64,000 nucleotides of DNA from Ectobius pallidus (taxonomy: Eukaryota > Arthropoda > Insecta > Blattodea > Ectobiidae): positions 149,511,265-149,575,264 of the forward strand of contig CAXKWD010000005.1 of NCBI GenBank assembly GCA_964059195.1, given 5' to 3'. Made by a program: the position numbers and the translations under genes. This document shows positions 40,801 through 47,114 of the stretch, in pieces (position 1 is the first letter of the stretch; each line of letters begins with the position of its first letter). The notes beneath the pieces were generated by a model. That model was not told the origin of the DNA. It searched no databases and worked only from the letters and a program-made list of their open reading frames with translations.

Positions 40801-43541
40801 ATTTTCTGAAATATCTCAATTGCAATGCAGCATATTATATTTATTGAAGTCACCATTAATTAATAATCATGATAAAACACAGATATAAGCCTATGGTACA
40901 CTGAATTATATAACCTATTAATAGGGCCTGTATTACTACCATAACAGTGAAAACCTAATCTTGCAAGCAGAAGCTACGCACGCTAGCATAATGTATTCAG
41001 TGATTCAAAAAACTTTTTTTTTCTGGATGTGGGAGTCGGAAGAAAAACTCTACATTTTCTTGGGAATTCCAAGGAATTTTTCTGCTGAAGACGAAATATT
41101 CCTTACTATTTAACCACGTCAGAAATGTGTCATGTACTGCACATTCCGAGCTAAAAATTTAGTGCGAACTGAAAATAAATGCTAGAATTTATAACAAAAA
41201 ACAACTTATTTTGAACTTTAGAGGAAAAACAAGCAAAAAGGCAATATTAGGCTCTAATGTAAAAATAGGGGTTTTTAGGTCCTATAAAAGTATCAGTTTT
41301 AGGCATAGTCACTTATGAAACTTGCATATACAAATATTCGTCCATATATCACTTAAGGATTAAAATAGGTTTTTACCTAAAATCCAAAGTCTAGTTATTA
41401 ACAATAATGCAAGCCTGAGAATTAATTAGTATTAGTAATCTTTTCTAAGAAGTTTTCATTCTTATCTATAATGAATTTGTTTTCTAACATTTTCCAATTT
41501 ACTTTTTCAATCTGAAAAAGTTGTTAGGATGAATGAGTGAGATGGATCTAAAACCACGTTTACATAGAGAGAGAAATCATATATTGTAAACATGAAGCTG
41601 CTTGAATAAAACAAGTTGCCCTAAGACACAGCTTACCAATCAAGCCATTGTATATTAGCACGAGTATATTAAATATTTAAAATATACATATAAAAAATGC
41701 TATAATAATAATATGCTGAAGATATTCCTGACGATGAACCATGATTGCCAGTGTACCATGCTGAAGCACAGATGCTGCACAGATGCTGCACAGATGGGTA
41801 GGCTTACGTAAGTTATGCAAGTTAAATTCTATTCTTGAAAATGTCTACATTCCCTGTCGAACCACAAAATATCTGGTCAGTCTAGCTTAGTTTAGTATAT
41901 TCAATTTAATACATTACAACATACTGTGAAATAATTGCAAGTTCAGGCACTGTAATCTTAATATATCCTATAAAACATCCAAATCGATCCCAAATTTCCA
42001 ATGAGTCAAATACAATAAAAAGATGTATTTAAAATTATTACAAAATCAGTGGATAAACGTTAACAGTACACAGTACTGTGTACTATTTGAGGTGTCACCT
42101 GAGGAAGACTCAGGGTAGAGTCGAAATGTTGTGTTTTAATTTTTGATTTTGTAATAATTTTAAACACATCTTTTTATTGTATCAATATATCCTGACTTCA
42201 TTTACTGTTCTTGTAGATTCTGCATACACAGAGCGATACATGGGCTTACCAAATGTGACTGGAAATTATAAAGGATATGAAGAAGCAGATGTTAATTTGA
42301 GAGTAGAACAACTGCGAGACAAAATGTTTTATCTAGTCCATGGGACTGCAGATGATAATGTGCACTTCCAACAGAGTATGACACTTGCCAAAAATCTTGC
42401 AAATAAGGGTGTCCTTTTCCGACAACAGGTAAGCAATAGTTAACTCCACAAAATCTTATCAATTTCTGTTTATAATAAAGTAACAATAATAAAACCATAA
42501 AATATTATGGGGGTATAGGCGACTCCTACAATAATGTTACAAGTCAGTAACCTGACAGTAAGTAATGTCATATTTTGTTCATTACATGCCACATACTGTA
42601 TAAATAATTTGCAAGTTCAAGTACTGCATTCTCAACCTTATCTATTAAATACAAGCTGTGTTATACTTTGCCGAATACAATATCATAGGTTAAGATATAA
42701 GACCTCGTATCTCAAAAATGGCAACATTTCAGGAGACAACAATTTTGTGTGAGATGTCAATAATTATAACGTTGAATCTGTATTCTCAATAACACAACAC
42801 TAAGGTCAGTTATTAATACAACTAGCTTCTTCTCACATAAAGCACCTATTGAAACCAGAGAAGATTCGTATATATAAAATGTAATTTTCATTACCTGTAA
42901 GAAATCTTTTTAGAGCTACAAGATGCAGAAAGGAAACATCTAAAAAAATTTCAAAAGAGATTTTTTGGCATCAATCGATACTGAAGTATAGCTGTACAAC
43001 CTGTGCATAAAAAAACACATATTCCCACTAGAACATGGTATATCTCATAAAATTTATAGGAAGTTTGTATAGTGAAGTTGAGATGGAAATTTAACTTACA
43101 TAACTTCACTTAATTCAAACTCCAGACGGAGTATAGCTAAGGATGAGTCAGGATGTTGGCGCGAAACATGTCCAGGTTAGTTTGAATTAAGTTTAGTATT
43201 AATATGTATGGTTTATCTCCCTGTTGAATTTCTTAAAACATTCGGAATGAGCAAATTTTATTCAGTTTTCTGTGTGAACTGAAATGGTTTGTTTGTTCGA
43301 TATGCCCTTTTTGCATCATGTAGTAGTATTAGTATTCATTGAGAAAAAATCAAGCCATTTATATTTAATTAACCTGTTTTACTTTATATTTTAGGTGTAT
43401 CCTGATGAGAGTCACAGTTTGAGTGGTGTTATGCGTCACTTATATCGTTCAATGGCAAACTTTCTGGATGACTGTTTTCGGAAACAAGTTCCTCCAGATA
43501 TGAAAGCTGGACTTCGTAATGGTGGAACAAGTGGGGAGTGA
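16534..43541 (+). CDS. DPP4/DPP10-family serine peptidase (S9B), 5'-partial gene, 14 exons
   Basis: Joined exons 16534-16628, 16750-16824, 25427-25479, 27601-27812, 29175-29341, 29451-29557, 31732-31855, 32009-32238, 34024-34298, 35633-35972, 37519-37713, 39907-40064, 42217-42428 and 43395-43541 give 795 residues and a TGA stop. Family members are type II membrane or secreted enzymes that remove N-terminal X-Pro/X-Ala dipeptides from regulatory peptides. Seen here, in order: an eight-bladed-propeller-like N-terminal part, DWLYEEEV (residues 140-147, the double-Glu motif), VYGGPGSQ (Tyr560, oxyanion), GWSYGG (Ser644), HGTADDNV (Asp722) and DESHSL (His754). Ser-Asp spacing is 78 and Asp-His spacing 32, as in human DPP4 (630/708/740). 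The tail, membrane anchor and first propeller strand (roughly 60-100 residues) are missing; no such exon was found in 1-16533. Residue numbers count from the first full codon. Introns range from 109 bp to 8.6 kb and are full of transposons. Closest named insect relatives should be Drosophila ome and CG11319-type proteins (inference). Confidence 0.95.
16750..16824 (+). CDS. DPP-like gene, exon encoding residues 32-56
   Basis: Acceptor tcttttcag, donor gtgagc, phase 0 at both ends. It encodes [20 protein letters not shown] and continues to HNIQK; the SPDHRFIL strand matches the family's first propeller repeat. Only 121 bp of intron separate it from the previous exon. Confidence 0.9.
17344..20223 (-). 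CDS. LINE endonuclease-reverse transcriptase polyprotein
   Basis: The uninterrupted frame has 959 residues from a GTG codon at 20223, and family sequence continues upstream in frame (RLGTWNIKT). An APE-type endonuclease occupies the first 230 residues: [33 protein letters not shown]. Reverse transcriptase follows in the middle: [46 protein letters not shown], and [10 protein letters not shown] with the catalytic Asp pair. The C-terminus has [12 protein letters not shown] and [12 protein letters not shown]. It would copy its own RNA into nicked chromosomal DNA. No disabling mutation was seen. Numerous antisense open frames here are shadows. Confidence 0.92.
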   Translation of the reverse strand: MEEMEKYKMEILGISEVKKRTSGEKILDKGYVLRYSGVPRGERAKEGVGIIVSERIDRKVINWSAVNSRIISIEIELEQRISIIQVYAPTEDDIQQEKEQFYLILQQEVEKAEIKQNQIMIIGDFNARVGNDYRLGHGVMGRYNGENTINGNGRRLLDFCVQNRLLVGNTFFNHKNIHKITFEGDGRNVNSIIDYIIYQKENHKSIRDIKVIRGAEINTDHKLLVAETRLRKPRKQKKNYHERIKYEELQKEGKKEEYQRRLAQRFEETPLRMEEDVETKWQLFKTIIKETSEEICGKKKVGTNKKCTRWWNEEVKNAVKEKKAAWKRYINTGTRRDLEKYKAKRNEVKRIVAEAKKISWEEFGKEVENSFQENQKNFWITIRNLRGKGGKRIKNVRNEDGELQTNIEGILETWRAHYEEKFKEREEGRGNGRNDRNSTNQTEEEEMDREEVDEIDVEIATQRMRNGKAAGEDEITPELIKIGGKAVIRQMTDLFKCIWKEERIPEDWRRNIIVPIYKKGDSAKCDNYRAVCLTSVISKIFTRILEMKLRRQIEEKLEEEQAAFRPGRQTQDWIYILRTICEKVTSRGKTINLAFLDLKAAFDSVPREEIWEILRKRKVSSKLQKLIKAMYEQVEGVVRLEGRKSETFKMEIGVKQGDSLSPLLFIVLMDEVLKVCKRRTNRTIIGNWKMKPIQCQALIYADDIVLIADTETKLQQAVMEWTENLKEKGMQINVEKSKVMQVARTDETVGQLNIQCNGVQLEQVRNYEYLGTIIHQNGKIKHEVLNRVRRCNNIYYQLNQTIFGKSELTTETKLKIYRTVMEPVLLYGSESWPVRGEEIGRVTAAEMKCLRRIAGKTRRDLVRNQIIREGLHQPPVEKRLAQRQLRWFGHVTRMEENRKPRQFMEARPIGGRSRGRPRTTYEDCIEEMGRKISKSKSELKRMAQDRRMWKALIEDPPTL
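20352..20420 (-). CDS. Short upstream ORF in the LINE leader (22 codons)
   Basis: ATG at 20418-20420, stop TAG at 20352-20354, encoding [19 protein letters not shown] and three more residues. It overlaps, in another frame, the start of the open frame that leads into the endonuclease. It may be a regulatory upstream ORF or the true start if frameshifting occurs. Confidence 0.4.
   Translation of the reverse strand: MTPEAKRSNHRVSAVGLIPHAE
20995..21125 (-). repeat. tRNA-like hairpin repeat, copy 1
   Basis: 21014-21086 on the minus strand folds as a cloverleaf: acceptor TCTGGCG/TGTCAGA, D arm GCTC-AGTTGGTAA-GAGC, anticodon stem TTGGC/GCCAA, T arm CTGGG-TTCAAGT-CCCAG. The anticodon loop is ACCGATA with C instead of U at position 33. 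It is flanked by partly inverted AGGAGAA...TTC arms. Copies at 28295-28425 and 34505-34639 show it is repetitive, not a functional tRNA gene. Confidence 0.6.
22040..22160 (+). mobile_element. Helitron-like 5' terminus
   Basis: TCTATACTAATATAAAA followed by AAGACTACTCAACGGATAGC and TGAAATTTTGCA is the typical 5' start of many insect Helitron/Helentron elements. No Rep/helicase coding or CTRR hairpin end was located. Confidence 0.4.
22600..22880. repeat. (AAT)n / (TTA)n microsatellites
   Basis: Interrupted AAT repeats fill about 22605-22728, and TTA repeats about 22797-22815 and 22850-22877. An apparent isoleucine-rich open frame here is an artefact. Confidence 0.9.
24320..25160 (-). mobile_element. 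Tc1/mariner-like element with long inverted arms (3'-3' structure)
   Basis: The arms, about 24320-24505 and 24965-25160, are mutual inverted copies (GCTTTAACTG...CTTTACCTTATAACAT, GAARCCCACATTAGCC, TGGAAACCACATTCT). The unique centre encodes, on the minus strand, [20 protein letters not shown], then [20 protein letters not shown], the second half of an IS630/mariner catalytic domain. The exact ends were not resolved. Confidence 0.7.
25427..25479 (+). CDS. DPP-like gene, 53-bp exon (residues 57-74)
   Basis: Acceptor ttgtttgcag, donor gtaagt. It encodes [17 protein letters not shown] plus a split Met. The RHSYxAxYxxYD pattern is a strong DPP4-family signature (human DPP4 has a WRHSYTASYDIYD strand). 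The 8.6-kb intron before it contains the intact LINE. Confidence 0.92.
25569..25728 (+). repeat. Tandem duplication of an about 80-bp unit
   Basis: AAATAAGATT(T/A)AATAGGTAC then YATTATARGTTCTTTAT occurs at 25569-25646 and again at 25647-25728. It lies in the third intron of the peptidase gene. Confidence 0.6.
26862..27316 (+). mobile_element. pogo/Tigger-like element with transposase C-terminal remnant
   Basis: TA flanks at 26860-26861 and 27317-27318; ends CAGTCAACTCCCGATTATCC and its complement, typical of Tigger/jerky elements. The internal open frame 26914-27114 ends with [20 protein letters not shown], the basic LTDYF-type tail of Tigger transposases. The catalytic part is missing. Confidence 0.75.
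27601..27812 (+). CDS. DPP-like gene, exon ending in the double-Glu motif (residues 75-144)
   Basis: Acceptor tatttcacag, donor gtgaga. It encodes the propeller strands around [20 protein letters not shown] and [22 protein letters not shown]. It ends one base into the codon for the first of the two substrate-binding glutamates, so the motif is split by an intron. Confidence 0.95.
28295..28425 (+). repeat. tRNA-like hairpin repeat, copy 2 (T arm deleted)
   Basis: GGGCAATCAGCCATAGGAGA, then TCTGGCTTAGCTCAGTTGGT and TTGGC-ACAGATA-GCCAA match copy 1. The 3' half of the T arm and acceptor is missing, running directly into AATTTTTCTCCT. Confidence 0.55.
28871..29144 (-). mobile_element. 5'-truncated LINE with 18-bp target duplication
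   Basis: AAAATGGTTCTATTTACT occurs at 28871-28888 and 29127-29144. The 238-bp insert encodes, on the minus strand, a LINE C-terminal zinc-knuckle-like segment [20 protein letters not shown] and further text, and ends in an (AAGAAGT)n tail at the left. The insertion site is 30 bp from the exon at 29175. Confidence 0.85.
29175..29341 (+). CDS. DPP-like gene, exon with Glu145-Glu146 (residues 145-200)
   Basis: Acceptor atatttcag, donor gtagtt (weaker than the other donors). It completes [17 protein letters not shown] and continues through [19 protein letters not shown]. Glu145/Glu146 align with DPP4 Glu205/Glu206, which hold the free amino terminus of the substrate. A truncated LINE copy and its target duplication lie just upstream. 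Confidence 0.95.
29451..29557 (+). CDS. DPP-like gene, exon encoding residues 201-236
   Basis: Acceptor ttaattttag, donor gtaagt, after a 109-bp intron. It encodes [20 protein letters not shown] and onwards; PKPGTPNPxxxLxVxDL is a conserved propeller strand in DPP4 and DPP6/10 proteins. Confidence 0.93.
29694..30322 (-). mobile_element. mariner element, internally deleted
   Basis: TA flanks at 29692-29693 and 30323-30324. The inverted ends share GATGTTCCGAAAGTAAGTTT then CGTCATTT. The minus strand encodes the mariner C-terminus: [52 protein letters not shown]. The N-terminal and first catalytic parts are gone. About 30099-30175 contain a roughly 35-bp tandem duplication around GGCACTCCGGTCTGCTGCTA. 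Confidence 0.8.
30705..30965 (+). repeat. Dispersed repeat, copy 2 of 2
   Basis: Counterpart of 6645-7015; a truncated LINE is inserted at its right edge (30976), so the LINE insertion is the later event. Confidence 0.5.
30966..31467 (-). mobile_element. 5'-truncated LINE with 10-bp target duplication
   Basis: TCATAAACAT occurs at 30966-30975 and 31458-31467. The insert encodes on the minus strand [20 protein letters not shown], then [20 protein letters not shown] and [17 protein letters not shown], the C-terminal tail of an endonuclease/reverse-transcriptase LINE. A short 3' UTR and an (ATTC)n tail at 30976-30999 follow. Confidence 0.85.
31732..31855 (+). CDS. DPP-like gene, exon encoding residues 237-277
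   Basis: Acceptor tttatttcag, donor gtaaga. It encodes [20 protein letters not shown] followed by [21 protein letters not shown]. The TAVTWV...VxWMNRxQN strand is family-typical, and NLS is a possible N-glycosylation site. The preceding intron carries a mariner relic and a truncated LINE. Confidence 0.94.
32009..32238 (+). CDS. DPP-like gene, exon encoding residues 278-354
   Basis: Acceptor atattttcag, donor gtaagt. It encodes [19 protein letters not shown] through [18 protein letters not shown] to [19 protein letters not shown]...P.FS.DG and W(D)xxxxxVYYLG across the next junction are propeller blades of this family. Confidence 0.94.
32335..33057 (-). mobile_element. pogo/Tigger-like element with transposase C-terminal remnant
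   Basis: TA flanks at 32333-32334 and 33058-33059; ends CAGTAGACTCCCTCTAATCC and complement of the same type. The minus strand (32534-32743) ends [17 protein letters not shown], a Tigger-type tail. It is in the intron between residues 354 and 355 of the peptidase gene. Confidence 0.72.
33498..33753. repeat. Inverted repeat with 52-bp arms
   Basis: 33498-33549 (aaaacaacacacttatttaa...) and 33702-33753 are near-perfect complements with about one mismatch, separated by about 150 bp. It could be a MITE or a Penelope-type terminal hairpin; it has no coding capacity. Confidence 0.65.
34024..34298 (+). CDS. DPP-like gene, exon with CxxC and acidic/basic insertion (residues 355-446)
   Basis: Acceptor acctgcag, donor gtaaca. 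It begins [20 protein letters not shown] and reaches [10 protein letters not shown] (Cys388, Cys391), the CxxC found in DPP4 relatives. After that come a Gly/Asn/Ser-rich stretch, an acidic run [12 protein letters not shown] (residues 420-431), TPSPTIAPP and a basic RKKK. This segment is longer than in DPP4 and looks like an exposed, disordered loop. The open frame runs on into the intron, but the next exon resumes the family sequence only if the donor at 34299 is used. Confidence 0.92.
34505..34639 (-). repeat. tRNA-like hairpin repeat, copy 3, with 36-bp inverted arms
   Basis: The tRNA-like core (34535-34611, minus strand) has D arm GCTC-AGTTGGTTA-GAGC, anticodon arm TTGGC-ACGGAGA-GCCGG and T arm CTGG-TTCAAAT-CC(C)GG. 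It is enclosed by arms tggacacgtgaagtcagaat... at 34505-34540 and the complement ending 34639, so the whole 135 bp forms a long hairpin capped by a cloverleaf. Confidence 0.65.
35633..35972 (+). CDS. DPP-like gene, exon linking propeller to hydrolase domain (residues 447-559)
   Basis: Acceptor atttttatag, donor gtaagt. It encodes [20 protein letters not shown] (last propeller strand, Cys480), then VQLYATRG, and the start of the alpha/beta hydrolase domain ([23 protein letters not shown]). The Cys that pairs with the DPP4 counterpart of Cys480 is not evident after the CxxC. Confidence 0.95.
36719..37054 (-). repeat. tRNA-derived SINE (family A), inverted copy
   Basis: Reverse-complement relative of 7202-7482 with a (CTTTA)n tail at 36719-36740 and a likely 10-bp AAAATAATAA duplication (36709-36718, 37055-37064). 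A 22-bp tandem duplication (GGGGATCAAACCCACAACCT) lies around the B box. Confidence 0.7.
37519..37713 (+). CDS. DPP-like gene, exon with oxyanion tyrosine (residues 560-624)
   Basis: Acceptor attggcag, donor gtaagt. [18 protein letters not shown] places Tyr560 where DPP4 has Tyr547. [20 protein letters not shown] and the following helix are hallmark sequence of S9B hydrolase domains. Confidence 0.97.
37758..38636 (+). mobile_element. pogo/Tigger-type non-autonomous element
   Basis: TA flanks at 37756-37757 and 38637-38638; ends CAGTGAACGCCACTTAAAGT and complement of CAGTGCACGCCGCTTATTGT. Uninterrupted relative of 13328-14357. It starts 44 bp after the exon ending at 37713. No transposase frame. 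Confidence 0.75.
39280..39500. repeat. Diverged inverted repeat
   Basis: Left taaatttgtcctgggtggga...aacccaggtttcagg is loosely complementary to right gctgaaatctggggttca...tgcccagaaaaaaattta. Possibly an old fold-back or SINE pair. Confidence 0.35.
39570..39815 (-). mobile_element. LINE 3' coding fragment
   Basis: The minus strand encodes [20 protein letters not shown], then [20 protein letters not shown], the RWxGHVxRM/GRPRTTW tail of RTE-like LINE proteins. It ends about 100 bp before the catalytic-serine exon. No target duplication was found. Confidence 0.65.
39907..40064 (+). CDS. DPP-like gene, exon with nucleophile Ser644 (residues 624-677)
   Basis: Acceptor attatttcag, donor gttagt. 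It encodes [20 protein letters not shown], containing the GWSYGG nucleophile elbow. DPP6 and DPP10, the inactive vertebrate paralogues, lack this serine, so its presence argues for activity. A LINE 3' fragment lies about 100 bp upstream in the intron. Confidence 0.97.
40680..41393. mobile_element. hAT-like MITE with 8-bp target duplication
   Basis: GTTATTAA at 40672-40679 and 41394-41401. The ends TAGACTTCGGACTTTTAGG and its imperfect complement form the inverted repeats. AT-rich, non-coding interior with repeated TTAGGT/ACCTAA motifs. Confidence 0.75.
42008..42184. repeat. Hairpin repeat, Penelope/hammerhead-like, copy 2
   Basis: Arms around caaaatcagtgga/tgattttgtaataa and acaataaaaagatg/catctttttattgt. 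The core CACCTGAGGAAGACTCAGGG continues TAGAGTCGAAATGTTGTG: GACTC/GAGTC can pair between a CTGAGGA (CUGANGA-like) box and a GAAA box, as in hammerhead ribozymes, with one extra A. It ends 32 bp before the exon at 42217. Confidence 0.55.
42217..42428 (+). CDS. DPP-like gene, exon with catalytic Asp722 (residues 677-747)
   Basis: Acceptor ctgttcttgtag, donor gtaagc. It encodes [12 protein letters not shown], then [20 protein letters not shown]. The first Asp of TADDNV corresponds to DPP4 Asp708. A hairpin repeat ends about 32 bp before the acceptor. Confidence 0.97.
43107..43195. repeat. Penelope-end-like hairpin remnant
   Basis: acttaattcaaac pairs with gtttgaattaagt around a core GGCGCGAAACATGTCCAGG, closely resembling GGCGCCGAAACATGTACAGG at the outer ends of the Penelope-like palindrome at 52484-53880. 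Confidence 0.45.
43395..43541 (+). CDS. DPP-like gene, terminal exon with catalytic His754
   Basis: Acceptor tatattttag; stop TGA at 43539-43541. [20 protein letters not shown] carries the catalytic histidine, followed by [14 protein letters not shown] and a short Gly/Arg/Asn-rich tail ending TSGE. The tail is longer than the end of human DPP4. Confidence 0.97.
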   Translation: MYPDESHSLSGVMRHLYRSMANFLDDCFRKQVPPDMKAGLRNGGTSGE

Positions 43542-44566
43542 AGCAATAACAAATGACATTTACATTTGCTACACTACAAATTGTTTCTCTGACATCTCTC
43601 ACTTCCACACATTCCCTGTATTTGGGGCTCTTTCATGGTGATTTGAAGATGTGGATGAGAACTAATATCATCATTCCAATAAGCTCTGATGAGGTTAGGA
43701 AAGTTGAGGGAATGCATAAAGGCAGTCTCACTCAAACTACAAAATTGCTCACACATTTAAAGTTTTAAAAAATGTTGATTTTGAAACGGTAAATTCCATT
43801 ACTGATCTTAGAGCTGTGAATTTCTTCCTCCAACTAATAGATACTTTATACTGAAATAGATTATAAATCTCTGAGATTGTGATAGAATAACTGTCTTTTT
43901 TCTCCTCTTGTCACTCATAAGTAGCTTATATACTGTTTGAAAGAATGTAATATTTAATGGTTAAGTACACATATTGATAAGTAACTTTAGTGAGAGTGTG
44001 TATGTGTGTATGTTAAATTCTTTTATTGTTGCAGTTCTAAAAGAGAGGGCCATGAAATATGCAGCAGAGAAAATTAACAAACAAACAAACAAACAAACAA
44101 AAAAGGAAACATTGGGACTTAAAAATGTATCTGAGAATTTAAATGAAAAAATACAGTGTGAACCACCAGACTTCTGCTATGCGTAGCATGTGCCAGCATC
44201 GAGAACAGGGTGACCAATCGTTAGGATATTTTTTGTTCTTGCTGCTAATTCCTTCTCTTGTTAATGATTTAAAAGAAAGGGCATGGTTTTCATTAAGTGG
44301 TGGTACACACTCATGGAATTCAAGTATTTGAGGCACCGAAAACCATACACTATATACAATCGGCAAAGGCTAAAGTTATCTTAGAAGAATCACCCTGTGT
44401 CTGGTGATGGCAGCATGAGATGCATGTTCAGAGTTTGTTGGCTTCACTTTTGGTTTGCACTGTATATTATGTAGGCTACAGTGAGAGTCAGCACTGATAG
44501 TCTTATTTTAAGTATCTAGAATGAAACACAATATGAAAAAAGATGTGACAGTCTTAAACCAGCATA
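43542..44566 (+). other. Presumed 3' UTR and downstream flank of the DPP-like gene
   Basis: No coding sequence is recognised. A (CAAA)n microsatellite lies at about 44081-44102. No canonical AATAAA was seen close to the stop; one candidate (AATAAA inside gaaataaaac) lies near 45270, beyond a pogo-like MITE. The transcript end is therefore uncertain. Confidence 0.35.
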
Positions 44567-44977
44567 CAGTGAGTTCTCCATAAACTGGACTAAAGTGGGC
44601 TAGTGTCAGTCTAAGGTATGAAATTTCCGGCAATGAGGGGAAATGAGGAAATGGTATCTAAGTAGTGAAATATCGTGTTTAAGCTGCAATAACAAAATGT
44701 ATGAGGCAGAACATAATATTAACCCTTTCAGTTGGAACAAAAAAGAATAATACTTAGTACTATATTGAAATTTCTAAGTCAGAGTCTGAAATACACAGAA
44801 GGAACAGTAAATGTTCTTCTGTTACATTTTTTCTGTTGCTTTTGAATACAAAATTACTTCCCTTGTGGTCCTGAAGTGGCCTTTGAATGGCTGTAGATCT
44901 GGGCCTGGGTTGCCAAGAATCTGTCAGAGTTATCTGAAGTCCGGCATATTGAGGTTCAAATTATCGAGAGTTCACTG
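44567..44977. mobile_element. pogo/Tigger-type MITE, 411 bp
   Basis: TA flanks at 44565-44566 and 44978-44979; ends CAGTGAGTTCTCCATAAACT and complement of CAGTGAACTCTCGATAATTT. Lies about 1 kb after the peptidase stop and may be transcribed in its 3' UTR. Confidence 0.65.
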
Positions 44978-45625
44978 TACTATCCTACATCTATCCTACA
45001 CAATTTATAATACTAGTACAGACAGAATGTAAAAATGTCATACTGGTATGGTAGTGTTGGATTCTGATATAGGACACCAGATATTGAAAAAATTATGGCC
45101 CTTTCTTGACTGCAAGAAACACTGGCTATACACTAGTCTTTCAGATGTGAAGAAGCAAAGTTGAGCTAGAACAGTAAATGATTTCTAAAAAAGAAAAACA
45201 ATAAACCCTGAAAATACTCAACTCTTTTCAATACATTATGTATTTTCATCTCAAAATCAGCATTTTGAAATAAAACAATTTCATCGTGTATCGAGTTCAC
45301 AATACCATGTAAAAGCCTATACTGATACTAGGTACCAGGCCTTATCAAGCTGCCACAAAGAATGGGATGTTATACAGTATATGAGATAAGACTTTAAAAT
45401 AACAAGTGTTGCCGTAAGAATTACCTACCATATTTAGCCTACCATATTTACTTACTGAAACTGTTACTTCCTTCAATCTCTATACTGCTCCATGTGAATC
45501 TTTCCCTATTGAATGTGGTACTTCTGGTCCTCTTCTAGTAGCTTGTTCATGAGCTCAATTTTTTTGCCTTAAGAGCATCTGTGGACTCAAATTGGGCTCC
45601 AATTAATATGGGTATCTCTCTAGAG

Positions 45626-46732
45626 CAGGGGAAGTCAACTACGTCTTGTGATGACGTTTGTGGAGCAAGAGCATGCGGATCCCATGTGTGTGACATCAGC
45701 AAGAGCGCACGGTAGTAGGGGTGTTTAGAGTACGCTAGATTTAGGTACTAGAGGACCTATTCACTTTAGCTCTGTGGGTAGAACAACTTCTGGTTGGAAA
45801 TACGGAGCATTTTTCAAAGTTAATGCAAGATGCGATCCTGATAGTGTTCTCTCTGCAGAACATGTGTTAGTTCTGCAAAACATTCTTCTTCAGTTCGAAT
45901 CGAGGTTTCAGGATGTGGAAAACCTTTCTCCAATATTTAAACTTTTTGCTACCCCATATTTAGTTAATGTCAAAGACGTTCCTTGCCCGTATCAGTTGGA
46001 ACTGCTAAACTTACAATGCGACGATCTGTTAAAGGACAAATACGAACGTAAAGTGGTATTGGGTAACTTTTACAGAAATTTCTCTGAAACCAGATTCCCG
46101 AAACTTGCCGCACGAATATTATGTAATTTTGGATCGACATATGTGGCCGAACAATTTTTTTCACTAATGAAATGTGCAAAGCTCAAATCAAGAAGTACAT
46201 TGTCAAATCACAACCTAAATGTAGTCTTCGATTAAATATTGCTCAAACATTACGTCCCAACATTGATAAACTTGTTAAAGAAAAAAGAGACAGGAAAGTC
46301 AGAAAATTGTTACTGTAATCTTGTATCATCTAAGGTGCAGACGAGCTTGTATGGTAATTAATTCAGTTCATTTTTTTAATTATTTTTATAGTAGTGAATT
46401 ATGTTAATTCAAATGATAGTATTGTCTATTTTTGTCAAAGAACATAGATTTTGTGGAAAGGCAATTGTTCTCACAGAATAGAAAAATATAATCATTTATA
46501 ATATGTTAAACTACTGTGCTGTATCAAGAAAATCGATTGATGTTTCATTAACTCGGAAACACGTATTACGTAAGTTCTAACCCCCTAAATTCCCCCTGCC
46601 CGCAATACTAATACCCCTCTCTTCCCCCCTGTTCACTGATGCCTACATTTCACATACTCCTCGCAGAGGTACAACGCGAGCAGTGAGAGCAGCAAGCAGT
46701 GACGTCACAGAGCAACCTTCTGTCTTCCCCTG
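45626..46732 (+). mobile_element. hAT element with perfect 8-bp target duplication
   Basis: CTCTAGAG at 45618-45625 and 46733-46740; ends CAGGGGAAG...CTTCCCCTG. It contains an open frame, 45774-46235, that matches only the hAT C-terminal dimerisation region, so it is internally deleted. The sequence near the ends is GC-rich. Confidence 0.85.
45774..46235 (+). pseudogene. hAT transposase C-terminal remnant (153 aa)
   Basis: CPYQLELLNLQCDDLLKDKY, NFSETRFPKLAARILCNFGS, then TYVAEQFFSLMKCAKLKSRS and TLSNHNLNVV form the hAT dimerisation domain (FGSTYxxEQxFSxMxxxK..RSxLxxxHL), as in the GTF2IRD2/ZBED-like group. The catalytic Asp regions are missing, so it cannot transpose on its own. Further relict coding (LVKEKRDRKVRK) follows after the stop. 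Confidence 0.8.
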
Positions 46733-47114
46733 CTCTAGAGAATAAGAAAAGTAACATGGTTAGGTATGTTTGGGATGCTGTATTTTGGCAAAAAAATTTA
46801 GAAAGTAAAAATCATTGATTTCTGTTCGTTTGAGATTCCTTTATTCATCAGCGAGAAGTTTTGGCACCATCTTTGCGCAGACTTTTTCATGGGAAAGATT
46901 TTCATATATAGCCTGTAGAATAGTTGCTTTGTCAAAATTAGGATTTCAAATCCCTAGTTTTCTTACTAGTGTTCCTGACCTGACTTCTTTCCTTCTTTTT
47001 AAATTTCTTGAACTACTTGAAAACTCGAGCACAAGATATTGCTCAACAAACTATTCTTTCTATACGAGTTTTAATTGAAGGATTTTGTTGTTCCAACACC
47101 TAACATAATATTCA

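Noticed and set aside
43553..43768. Open frame just after the peptidase stop
   Set aside because: Low-complexity, no family similarity, most likely 3' UTR.
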